From the NCBI RefSeq assembly GCF_000967965.1, contig NZ_LACC01000019.1:1-64000 (forward strand): 64,000 nt of DNA. The letters run 5' to 3'. Of the stretch, positions 36,691-44,098 are shown piece by piece. Under the pieces are notes generated by a model that made no database searches, had not been told where the DNA came from, and saw only the letters and a program-made list of their open reading frames with translations. The DNA comes from Pseudomonas fluorescens (GTDB taxonomy: Bacteria; Pseudomonadota; Gammaproteobacteria; Pseudomonadales; Pseudomonadaceae). The position numbers and the translations under genes are program-made. How positions within the stretch are numbered: the first letter of the stretch is position 1; every line of letters starts with the position of its first letter.

Positions 36691-38610
36691 ATGACCCTGC
36701 TCAAATTCAGCGATGTGTCCCTTGCTTTCGGCGCTATGCCGTTGTTGGACAAGGTGTCCTGGCAGATCGCCCGTGGTGAGCGGGTGTGCATCATCGGCCG
36801 CAACGGCACTGGCAAGTCCAGCATGATGAAGCTCGTCAAGGGCGACCAGAAGCCCGATGACGGCTCCGTTTGGCGCGCACCCGGGCTCAAGATCGGCGAA
36901 TTGCCGCAAGAATTGCCGGTGGCCGACGAGCGGACAGTGTTCGACGTGGTGGCCGAAGGCCTGGACGGCGTTGGCGCCTTGCTCGCCGAATATCACCACC
37001 TGAGCCAGAACATCGTCACCGACGCCGATCTGGACAAACTGATGCACGTCCAGCACGACCTCGAAGCCCGTGATGGCTGGCGCTTGCAGACCCTCGTCGA
37101 CAGTACCTTGAGCCGCCTGCAACTGCCGGCCGACAAGACCCTCGCCGAGTTGTCCGGCGGCTGGCGGCGTCGCGTCCTGCTGGCCCAGGCCCTGGTGTCC
37201 GAGCCGGACCTGCTGCTACTCGACGAACCGACCAACCACCTGGACATCGGTGCCATCGCCTGGCTTGAAGAAGCGCTGAAGGATTTCCAGGGCGCCGTGC
37301 TGTTCATCACGCACGACCGTTCTTTCCTGCAGAACCTGGCAACCCGCATCCTGGAACTGGATCGCGGTGGCCTGATCGACTGGAACGGCGACTACGCCAG
37401 TTTCCTCGTGCACAAGGAAGCTGAACTCGCTGCCGAAGCCACTGCCAACGCGCTGTTCGACAAGCGCCTGGCCCAGGAAGAAGTGTGGATTCGCCAGGGC
37501 ATCAAGGCCCGTCGTACCCGTAACGAAGGTCGTGTCCGTGCACTGAAAGCCTTGCGTGTCGAGCGCAGCGAGCGTCGTGAGCGTACCGGCAAGGCCAACA
37601 TTCAGCTGGATACCGCCGACAAGTCCGGCAAGCAGGTCATGGTGCTCGAGAATGTGAGCTTCGCTCACCCAGGCGGGCCGTTCCTGATCAAGGACTTCTC
37701 CATGGTGCTGCAGCGCGGTGACCGTATCGGCCTGCTCGGCGCCAACGGTACCGGCAAGACCACGTTGCTGAAGCTGATGCTCAGCGGCCTGCAACCGACC
37801 AGTGGCAAAGTGGAAGAGGGCACCAGGATCGACGTCGCCTACTTCGACCAGCTGCGCCATCAACTGGACCTGGAAAAAACCGTGATCGACAACGTGGCCG
37901 AAGGTCGCGACTTCATCGATATCGACGGCCAGAGCCGCCACGTGCTGAGCTACCTCGGCGACTTCCTGTTCAGCCCGCAGCGTGCCCGCACGCCGGTCAA
38001 GGCGCTGTCCGGTGGTGAGCGTGCCCGTCTGTTGCTGGCCAAGCTGTTCAGCAAGCCGGCGAACCTGCTGGTACTCGACGAACCGACCAACGACCTCGAC
38101 GTTGAAACCCTCGAATTGCTCGAAGAGGTCTTGCTGACCTTCAACGGCACCGTACTGATGGTCAGCCACGACCGGGCATTCCTCGACAACGTGGTTACCA
38201 GCACCCTGGTCTTCGAAGGTGAAGGCAAGGTTCGCGAGTACGTCGGTGGCTATCAGGACTGGCTGCGCCAGGGCGGCTCGCCGCGCCTGCTGGGCGTGAC
38301 CGAGAGCAAGTCCGGCAAGGCCGACCTGAACTCCGCGGTGGTGAAGGCCGAGCCTGCCCCGGTAGCGGCAGCGGTCGAAGCGCCAGTGGCGAAGAAAAAG
38401 CTCAGCTACAAGTTGCAGCGCGAGCTGGAAGCGTTGCCGGGGCAGATCGAAGCCATGGAGCAGCAGATTGCCGCTGTTGAAGCACAGATGGCGGATGCGG
38501 GTTTCTACCAGTGTCCTGCTGCCGAGTCCGCTGCGGTGATCGCTCAGTTGGAGCAGTTGCAGGCTGAACTCGACATCATGGTCGAGCGTTGGGCCGAGCT
38601 GGATGCCTGA
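36691..38610 (+). CDS. uup: ABC-F family ATPase (Uup-like)
   Basis: A 639-aa soluble protein with two ABC domains and no membrane helices. First Walker A GRNGTGKSS, signature LSGGWRRRVLLAQAL, Walker B LLLLDEPTNHLDI; second Walker A GANGTGKTT, signature LSGGERARLLLAKL, Walker B LVLDEPTNDLDV. The charged linker RRTRNEGRVRALKALRVERS joins them. The C-terminal coiled coil (EALPGQIEAMEQQIAAVEAQ) is the Uup DNA- or ribosome-contact type. ATG 36691 follows GGAG. Confidence 0.92.
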   Translation: MTLLKFSDVSLAFGAMPLLDKVSWQIARGERVCIIGRNGTGKSSMMKLVKGDQKPDDGSVWRAPGLKIGELPQELPVADERTVFDVVAEGLDGVGALLAEYHHLSQNIVTDADLDKLMHVQHDLEARDGWRLQTLVDSTLSRLQLPADKTLAELSGGWRRRVLLAQALVSEPDLLLLDEPTNHLDIGAIAWLEEALKDFQGAVLFITHDRSFLQNLATRILELDRGGLIDWNGDYASFLVHKEAELAAEATANALFDKRLAQEEVWIRQGIKARRTRNEGRVRALKALRVERSERRERTGKANIQLDTADKSGKQVMVLENVSFAHPGGPFLIKDFSMVLQRGDRIGLLGANGTGKTTLLKLMLSGLQPTSGKVEEGTRIDVAYFDQLRHQLDLEKTVIDNVAEGRDFIDIDGQSRHVLSYLGDFLFSPQRARTPVKALSGGERARLLLAKLFSKPANLLVLDEPTNDLDVETLELLEEVLLTFNGTVLMVSHDRAFLDNVVTSTLVFEGEGKVREYVGGYQDWLRQGGSPRLLGVTESKSGKADLNSAVVKAEPAPVAAAVEAPVAKKKLSYKLQRELEALPGQIEAMEQQIAAVEAQMADAGFYQCPAAESAAVIAQLEQLQAELDIMVERWAELDA

Positions 38611-38625
38611 TTGACGCTGCAATAA

Positions 38626-38661
38626 AAAAGCCCGGCGCTCAGTGATGAGCGCCGGGCTTTT
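38626..38661. terminator. Terminator after uup
   Basis: AAAAGCCCGGCGCTC (38626-38640), loop AGTGAT, GAGCGCCGGGCTTTT (38647-38661). Confidence 0.95.
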
Positions 38662-38694
38662 CGTATGAAGATTTGAAGGTTGTTACGGTTTCAA

Positions 38695-38785
38695 TGTGGG
38701 AGCGAGCTTGCTCGCGATGGCGGCCTGTCAGTCAACATTGATATCGACTGACAGTGCCTCATCGCGAGCAGGCTCGCTCCTACAG
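38695..38785. repeat. REP pair with inner stem (REPIN)
   Basis: TGTGGGAGCGAGCTTGCTCG... from 38695 and an inverted arm ending 38785. Between them CTGTCAGTC and GACTGACAG form an extra inner stem, so the whole 91 bp can fold into one long hairpin. Confidence 0.85.
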
Positions 38786-38798
38786 GTGATGTACAGCG

Positions 38799-39239
38799 TC
38801 AGGATTTGTTCTGCAGGCGCACCGCCAGCACATCGCAAGGCGCGCCGTGCAGCACGTCATTGGCGGTGGAGCCCAGCAGCAGTGCCAGGCCATGCCGGCC
38901 ATGGCTGCCCACCACGATCAGGTCGCAGGTTTGCTCCTTGGCCAGGTGGTGGATCTCCTGGCGTGGCTGGCCGTAGGTCAGGTGGCTGTATTCCCTGGAG
39001 AGCTCCGGATATTTCAGGATCAAGCGGTCAAGGCGCTCCTTGGCCTGATCGAACTGCTGCTGTTGCAGTTGTGACAGGTCCATCGGCACGTCGCCGCCGA
39101 AGGCCATCGCCATCGGTTCGACAATGTGCACCAGCGACAATTTCGCACCGTTGCTCACCGACAGTTCGCGAGCGCGGTGAATCACAGGGTCGCACTCTTC
39201 GGTCAGATCTACAGCGACCAGAATATGGTTGTAGGGCAT
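38799..39239 (-). CDS. Universal stress protein (UspA family)
   Basis: A 146-aa cytoplasmic stress protein starting MPYNHILVAVDLTEECDPVI. The nucleotide-binding loop is GSHGRHGLALLLGSTANDVL (G2xG9xGS/T pattern), so it is probably of the ATP-binding class. The frame extends to 39323, but ATG 39239 has AGGAGGAG close upstream. No Anr box was found in its promoter region. Confidence 0.93.
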   Translation of the reverse strand: MPYNHILVAVDLTEECDPVIHRARELSVSNGAKLSLVHIVEPMAMAFGGDVPMDLSQLQQQQFDQAKERLDRLILKYPELSREYSHLTYGQPRQEIHHLAKEQTCDLIVVGSHGRHGLALLLGSTANDVLHGAPCDVLAVRLQNKS

Positions 39240-39343
39240 GAGGTGCTCCTCCTGAGGGATGCAATATTGGTAAGTATGGCTGGTTTCAAGCGCATTGGCT
39301 CCAAAGTGACACAATGGGCTCATTCAAATTCGGGAGTACAGAT

Positions 39344-39781
39344 ATGACGGTCTGGATAGTGGTGTCAATCCTGCTGGTGGTGCTGAGTCCGCTGGCATGG
39401 TTGCGGCCGTCGCGAGTTCAGAGCGGGCGCATAGCCTTGCGGATGGAGGCTCGGCGCATCGGGCTGGCCATGCAACTGGCACCTCAGGAATGGCCGCACT
39501 GGCTCAGCCAGGAGCCGCCGAGCCCCTGCGCCCAGTACCATCGTCCGCGGCGTGGCAGTCGGCCGGCGTGCTGGAGTTACTGGCAAAAATCACCGGGTGT
39601 CTGGGTCAATCAATGGCAGGAAATCTGTGAAGATCGGTCGCTACTCGATCATTTCGAGAAATTGCCAGGCAATGTCTTCAAGGTCGAGGCTGACAAGCAA
39701 ATAATCGCCCTGTATTGGGGCGAGAAGGGCGAGGCCGAGGTATTGCAACAGATTGATGCCACCCTCAAGGCATTGGCCTGA
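39344..39781 (+). CDS. Conserved membrane-anchored protein of unknown function
   Basis: A 145-aa protein with one N-terminal membrane segment (VWIVVSILLVVLSPLAWL) and a soluble remainder. RMEARRIGLAMQLAPQEWP and an unusual Trp-rich middle are visible. The RBS is GGGAG about 9 nt before ATG 39344. No family recognised; the position between usp and fadB is conserved in PAO1 as I recall. Confidence 0.8.
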   Translation: MTVWIVVSILLVVLSPLAWLRPSRVQSGRIALRMEARRIGLAMQLAPQEWPHWLSQEPPSPCAQYHRPRRGSRPACWSYWQKSPGVWVNQWQEICEDRSLLDHFEKLPGNVFKVEADKQIIALYWGEKGEAEVLQQIDATLKALA

Positions 39782-39810
39782 TACCGCAAGCAGCAAAAAT
39801 CATCAGGCAA

Positions 39811-39836
39811 TAAAAAGCCCGACAAAATCATCGGGC
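39811..39836 (-). terminator. Orphan minus-strand terminator-like hairpin
   Basis: GCCCGA (39817-39822), 8-nt loop, TCGGGC (39831-39836). On the minus strand it is followed by TTTTTATTG; on the plus strand there is no T-tract. No annotated minus-strand gene precedes it. Confidence 0.6.
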
Positions 39837-40119
39837 GGGTTGGCCAGGCAGGCCGGTAAATCGGTGTTGGCTGATCTTACGCTGGGCATTCGCCAAAAGC
39901 GTTCACAATTTTCCCCTTGGTTTCGCCAGCGTAGCTTGTTAAACACGGGCTGCAGCGAATTAGGGCGACTTTTCTAACAATTGATTCTATGAATGACCTT
40001 GCATGCTTCGGCGTGTTTAAGGTCTTCGCAGTACGGAAATGACCGGAAAGTCGCGTTTCAACCCGTTTTTCAGGCGATTGACAATTGTCGGAAATTCCGT
40101 GAAGGTGACGTACCCAAAT

Positions 40120-40133
40120 CAAACGGGCGTATG
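40120..40133. promoter_or_regulatory. Candidate PsrA operator upstream of fadBA
   Basis: CAAACGGGCGTATG matches G/CAAAC-N4-GTTTG/C with one mismatch, about 160 bp upstream of fadB. PsrA repression of fadBA is known in P. aeruginosa; use of this exact site is inference. Confidence 0.5.
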
Positions 40134-40295
40134 AATTGAGCGTTTGTATTTCAGACCGCTCCTACAGAATCCCGACTATCGCGTTGGCGGGTGTGCCGGG
40201 GGAATGGGCGTAGCATTGACGATCAACGTCCCTGCCGAGCCATTCGCCTGCGTCCGACGTGTACTGTTCAGCTTCCATATCGTGGAGATCAGTTG

Positions 40296-42443
40296 ATGAT
40301 TTACGAAGGTAAAGCCATCACGGTTAAGGCTCTTGAAAGTGGCATCGTCGAACTGAAGTTCGACCTCAAGGGTGAGTCCGTCAACAAGTTCAACCGTCTA
40401 ACCCTGAACGAACTGCGTCAGGCCGTAGACACTATCAAGGCAGATGCTTCGATCAAGGGCGTGATCGTCAGCAGTGGCAAGGACGTGTTCATCGTCGGCG
40501 CCGACATCACCGAATTTGTCGACAACTTCAAGCTGCCGGATGCAGAACTTGTTGCTGGCAACCTCGAAGCCAACAAGATTTTCAGCGATTTCGAAGACCT
40601 CAACGTCCCGACTGTTGTTGCCATCAACGGCATCGCGTTGGGTGGCGGTCTGGAAATGTGCCTGGCGGCGGACTACCGCGTCATGTCCACCAAGGCCAAG
40701 ATCGGTCTGCCGGAAGTCAAGCTGGGCATCTACCCAGGCTTCGGCGGTACTGTGCGCCTGCCGCGCCTGATCGGTGCCGACAACGCCATCGAGTGGATTG
40801 CCGCCGGCAAGGAAAACCGTCCTGAAGACGCGCTGAAAGTCGGCGCCGTCGATGCAGTGGTTGCTCCTGAGCAGCTGCAGGACGCCGCGCTGGAATTGAT
40901 CAAGCGCGCCATCTCCGGCGAGTTTGACTACAAGGCCAAGCGCCAGCCGAAGCTGGAAAAGCTCAAGCTGAACGCCATCGAACAAATGATGGCTTTCGAA
41001 ACCGCCAAGGGTTTCGTGGCCGGCCAGGCTGGCCCGAACTACCCGGCGCCGGTTGAAGCGATCAAGACCATCCAGAAAGCCGCGAACTTCGGTCGCGACA
41101 AGGCGCTGGAAATTGAAGCTGCCGGTTTCGTGAAGCTGGCCAAGACCTCTGCCGCGCAGAGCTTGATCGGCTTGTTCCTGAACGATCAGGAACTGAAGAA
41201 AAAGGCCAAGGCCTACGACGAAATCGCCAAGGACGTGAAGCAGGCCGCCGTACTGGGCGCCGGCATCATGGGTGGCGGTATCGCCTATCAGTCGGCTTCC
41301 AAAGGCACGCCGATCCTGATGAAGGACATCAACGAGCACGGTATCGAGCAGGGTCTGGCCGAAGCCGCCAAGCTGCTGGTTGGCCGCGTTGATAAAGGTC
41401 GCATGACCGCCGCGAAAATGGCTGAAGTGCTCAACGGCATCCGTCCAACCCTGTCTTACGGCGACTTCGGTCACGTGGACCTGGTGGTCGAAGCGGTCGT
41501 CGAGAACCCGAAGGTCAAGCAAGCGGTACTGGCTGAAGTCGAAGACAAGGTCAAGGAGGACACCATCCTGGCGTCCAACACCTCGACCATTTCCATCACC
41601 TTGCTGGCCAAGGCCCTCAAGCGTCCGGAAAACTTCGTCGGCATGCACTTCTTCAACCCGGTGCACATGATGCCGCTGGTGGAAGTGATCCGTGGTGAGA
41701 AGTCCAGCGAGCTGGCGGTTGCCACCACCGTTGCCTACGCCAAGAAAATGGGCAAGAACCCGATCGTCGTCAACGATTGCCCGGGCTTCCTGGTCAACCG
41801 CGTCCTGTTCCCGTACTTCGGCGGTTTCGCCAAGCTGGTCAGCGCCGGTGTGGACTTCGTCCGTATCGACAAGATCATGGAAAAATTCGGCTGGCCGATG
41901 GGCCCGGCATACCTGATGGACGTGGTCGGCATCGACACCGGCCACCACGGTCGTGACGTGATGGCTGAAGGCTTCCCGGACCGCATGAAGGACGACCGTC
42001 GCTCGGCCGTCGACGTGCTCTATGAAGCCAAGCGCCTGGGCCAGAAGAACGGCAAGGGCTTCTACGCCTACGAGACCGACAAGAAGGGCAAGCAGAAGAA
42101 AGTTGCCGATCCTTCGGTGCTGGAGGTGCTCAAGCCGATCGTTTACGAGCAGCGCGAAGTCACCGACGAAGACATCATCAACTGGATGATGATCCCGCTG
42201 TGCCTGGAAACCGTGCGTTGCCTGGAAGACGGCATCGTCGAAACCGCTGCCGAAGCCGACATGGGTCTGGTCTACGGTATTGGTTTCCCTCCATTCCGTG
42301 GCGGTGCGCTGCGTTACATCGACTCGCTCGGTGTGGCAGAGTTCGTTGCCCTGGCTGACCAGTACGCTGATTTGGGCGCGCTGTACCACCCGACCGCGAA
42401 GCTGCGCGAAATGGCCAAGAACGGCCAGAGCTTCTTCGGTTAA
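40296..42443 (+). CDS. fadB: Fatty acid oxidation complex alpha subunit
   Basis: A 715-aa multifunctional enzyme. The N-terminal crotonase domain has GIALGGGLEMCLAADYRVMS and GLPEVKLGIYPGFGGT with its two catalytic Glu residues. The C-terminal 3-hydroxyacyl-CoA dehydrogenase starts at VLGAGIMGGGIAYQSASKGT (about residues 320-339) and has the catalytic His in VGMHFFNPVHMMPLVE. The frame extends to 40191; ATG 40296 (MIYEGKAITV) with upstream GGAG fits the 715-aa family length. It is followed 29 bp later by fadA. Confidence 0.97.
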   Translation: MIYEGKAITVKALESGIVELKFDLKGESVNKFNRLTLNELRQAVDTIKADASIKGVIVSSGKDVFIVGADITEFVDNFKLPDAELVAGNLEANKIFSDFEDLNVPTVVAINGIALGGGLEMCLAADYRVMSTKAKIGLPEVKLGIYPGFGGTVRLPRLIGADNAIEWIAAGKENRPEDALKVGAVDAVVAPEQLQDAALELIKRAISGEFDYKAKRQPKLEKLKLNAIEQMMAFETAKGFVAGQAGPNYPAPVEAIKTIQKAANFGRDKALEIEAAGFVKLAKTSAAQSLIGLFLNDQELKKKAKAYDEIAKDVKQAAVLGAGIMGGGIAYQSASKGTPILMKDINEHGIEQGLAEAAKLLVGRVDKGRMTAAKMAEVLNGIRPTLSYGDFGHVDLVVEAVVENPKVKQAVLAEVEDKVKEDTILASNTSTISITLLAKALKRPENFVGMHFFNPVHMMPLVEVIRGEKSSELAVATTVAYAKKMGKNPIVVNDCPGFLVNRVLFPYFGGFAKLVSAGVDFVRIDKIMEKFGWPMGPAYLMDVVGIDTGHHGRDVMAEGFPDRMKDDRRSAVDVLYEAKRLGQKNGKGFYAYETDKKGKQKKVADPSVLEVLKPIVYEQREVTDEDIINWMMIPLCLETVRCLEDGIVETAAEADMGLVYGIGFPPFRGGALRYIDSLGVAEFVALADQYADLGALYHPTAKLREMAKNGQSFFG

Positions 42444-42472
42444 GCGCCCCCAACTAGAGTGAGAGTGAACTT

Positions 42473-43648
42473 ATGAGCTTGAATCCTAGAGACGTCGTGA
42501 TTGTCGACTTCGGTCGTACTCCGATGGGCCGCTCCAAGGGCGGCATGCACCGCAACACCCGCGCCGAAGACATGTCGGCGCACCTGATCAGCAAACTGCT
42601 GGAACGTAACGTCAAGGTCGACCCGAACGAAGTCGAAGATGTGATCTGGGGCTGTGTGAACCAGACCCTGGAGCAGGGCTGGAACATCGCGCGCATGGCG
42701 TCGCTGATGACCCAGATCCCGCACACTTCGGCCGGCCAGACTGTCAGCCGCCTGTGTGGCTCGTCCATGAGTGCTCTGCACACTGCTGCACAAGCGATCA
42801 TGACCGGCAACGGTGACGTTTTCGTGGTTGGTGGCGTCGAGCATATGGGCCACGTGAGCATGATGCACGGTGTCGATCCGAACCCGCATATGTCGCTGTA
42901 CGCGGCGAAAGCCTCGGGCATGATGGGCTTGACCGCGGAAATGCTGGGCAAGATGCACGGCATCACTCGCGAGCAACAGGACGCTTTCGGCGTGCGCTCC
43001 CACCAACTCGCCCACAAGGCGACCGTGGAAGGCAAGTTCAAAGACGAAATCATCCCGATGCAGGGCTATGACGAGAACGGTTTCCTGAAAACCTTCGACT
43101 ACGACGAAACCATTCGTCCGGAAACCACCCTGGAAAGCCTGGCGGCTCTCAAGCCAGCGTTCAATCCAAAGGGCGGCACCGTGACAGCCGGTACCTCGTC
43201 GCAGATCACCGATGGTGCCTCGTGCATGATCGTGATGTCGGCGCAGCGTGCACAGGACCTGGGCATTCAGCCTCTGGCGGTGATTCGCTCGATGGCGGTG
43301 GCAGGTGTGGATCCGGCAATCATGGGCTATGGTCCAGTACCGGCCACACAAAAAGCACTGAAGCGCGCGGGTCTGGGCATCTCCGACATCGACTTCTTCG
43401 AGCTCAACGAAGCTTTCGCCGCACAGGCCCTGCCAGTGCTGAAAGATCTGAAAGTGCTCGACAAGATGAACGAGAAGGTTAACCTGCACGGCGGCGCGAT
43501 CGCCCTGGGTCACCCGTTCGGTTGCTCTGGTGCGCGTATCTCCGGCACTTTGCTCAATGTGATGAAGCAGAATGGCGGTACCTTCGGGGTAGCCACCATG
43601 TGCATTGGTCTCGGCCAAGGCATCTCCACCGTCTTCGAACGCGTTTAA
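42473..43648 (+). CDS. fadA: 3-ketoacyl-CoA thiolase (beta subunit)
   Basis: A 391-aa thiolase completing the beta-oxidation cycle with FadB. The nucleophilic Cys lies in VSRLCGSSMSALHTAAQA (about residue 92), the His in GGAIALGHPFGCSGAR, and the second Cys in GVATMCIGLGQG. Downstream of fadB by 29 bp, in the same operon. Confidence 0.97.
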   Translation: MSLNPRDVVIVDFGRTPMGRSKGGMHRNTRAEDMSAHLISKLLERNVKVDPNEVEDVIWGCVNQTLEQGWNIARMASLMTQIPHTSAGQTVSRLCGSSMSALHTAAQAIMTGNGDVFVVGGVEHMGHVSMMHGVDPNPHMSLYAAKASGMMGLTAEMLGKMHGITREQQDAFGVRSHQLAHKATVEGKFKDEIIPMQGYDENGFLKTFDYDETIRPETTLESLAALKPAFNPKGGTVTAGTSSQITDGASCMIVMSAQRAQDLGIQPLAVIRSMAVAGVDPAIMGYGPVPATQKALKRAGLGISDIDFFELNEAFAAQALPVLKDLKVLDKMNEKVNLHGGAIALGHPFGCSGARISGTLLNVMKQNGGTFGVATMCIGLGQGISTVFERV

Positions 43649-43666
43649 GCGTCTCGTTGATGGAAG

Positions 43667-43690
43667 CCGGGGCCAAGTGCCCCGGTTTTT
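43667..43690 (+). terminator. Terminator of fadBA
   Basis: CCGGGGC (43667-43673), CAAGT loop, GCCCCGG (43679-43685), then TTTTTG. Confidence 0.88.
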
Positions 43691-43747
43691 GTTTTTCCGG
43701 ATTTATTTTTGTTTTTATTTTGAAAAAATTTCAGTGAGGGCCAAAGC

Positions 43748-43984
43748 ATGCCGATACAACCTGGGCTCTACCAACATTACAAAGGTCCGCAGTACCGCGT
43801 ATTCAGTGTTGCGCGGCATTCGGAAACCGAAGAAGAAGTGGTCTTCTATCAAGCCCTGTATGGCGATTACGGCTTTTGGGTGCGTCCCTTGAGCATGTTC
43901 CTGGAGTCCGTCGAAGTTGACGGCGAACAGGTGCCACGCTTTGCTTTGGTGCAGGCCGAAGAAAGCCTTTTCAACAAGGCATAA
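43748..43984 (+). CDS. DUF1653 domain protein
   Basis: A 78-aa small protein: GLYQHYKGPQYRVFSVARHS, then EEEVVFYQALYGDYGFWVRP, the DUF1653 pattern. Function unknown; a small SH3-like beta fold is probable. RBS GAGGG about 9 nt before ATG 43748. Confidence 0.9.
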   Translation: MPIQPGLYQHYKGPQYRVFSVARHSETEEEVVFYQALYGDYGFWVRPLSMFLESVEVDGEQVPRFALVQAEESLFNKA

Positions 43985-44009
43985 GCTGAGTGCGCGCAAA
44001 ACCCTGCGC

Positions 44010-44038
44010 TTGACCTCACCTTGTTGCCACTATATATA
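44010..44038 (+). promoter_or_regulatory. Sigma-70 promoter of topA
   Basis: TTGACC (44010-44015), 17-nt spacer, TATATA (44033-44038), about 60 bp before the topA ATG. The alternating TA stretch around the -10 should be sensitive to supercoiling, which fits topA control. Confidence 0.75.
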
Positions 44039-44098
44039 GCGGTGCCGCGTCAGGCGCCAACCGCCTTTCACTTCTCGAATTCAGGAATTTTCTGATCC

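Larger units (their letters stand above)
39782..40295. other. Long intergenic region upstream of fadB
   Basis: About 510 bp with no supported gene on either strand. It holds a minus-strand-oriented terminator (39811-39836), a perfect dyad GACAATTGTC (40080-40089), and a PsrA-like site (40120-40133). The length and AT content suggest a regulatory leader or small RNA. Confidence 0.6.

Noticed and set aside
40120..40150. CAAAC...GTTTG with a 17-bp gap as a PsrA site at fadB
   Set aside because: PsrA sites have 2-4 bp between half-sites; the one-mismatch 4-bp-spaced match starting at 40120 was preferred.
40398..42389. 663-codon frame antisense to fadB
   Set aside because: Sense fadB is certain and the opposite frame lacks any motif or ribosome-binding site.
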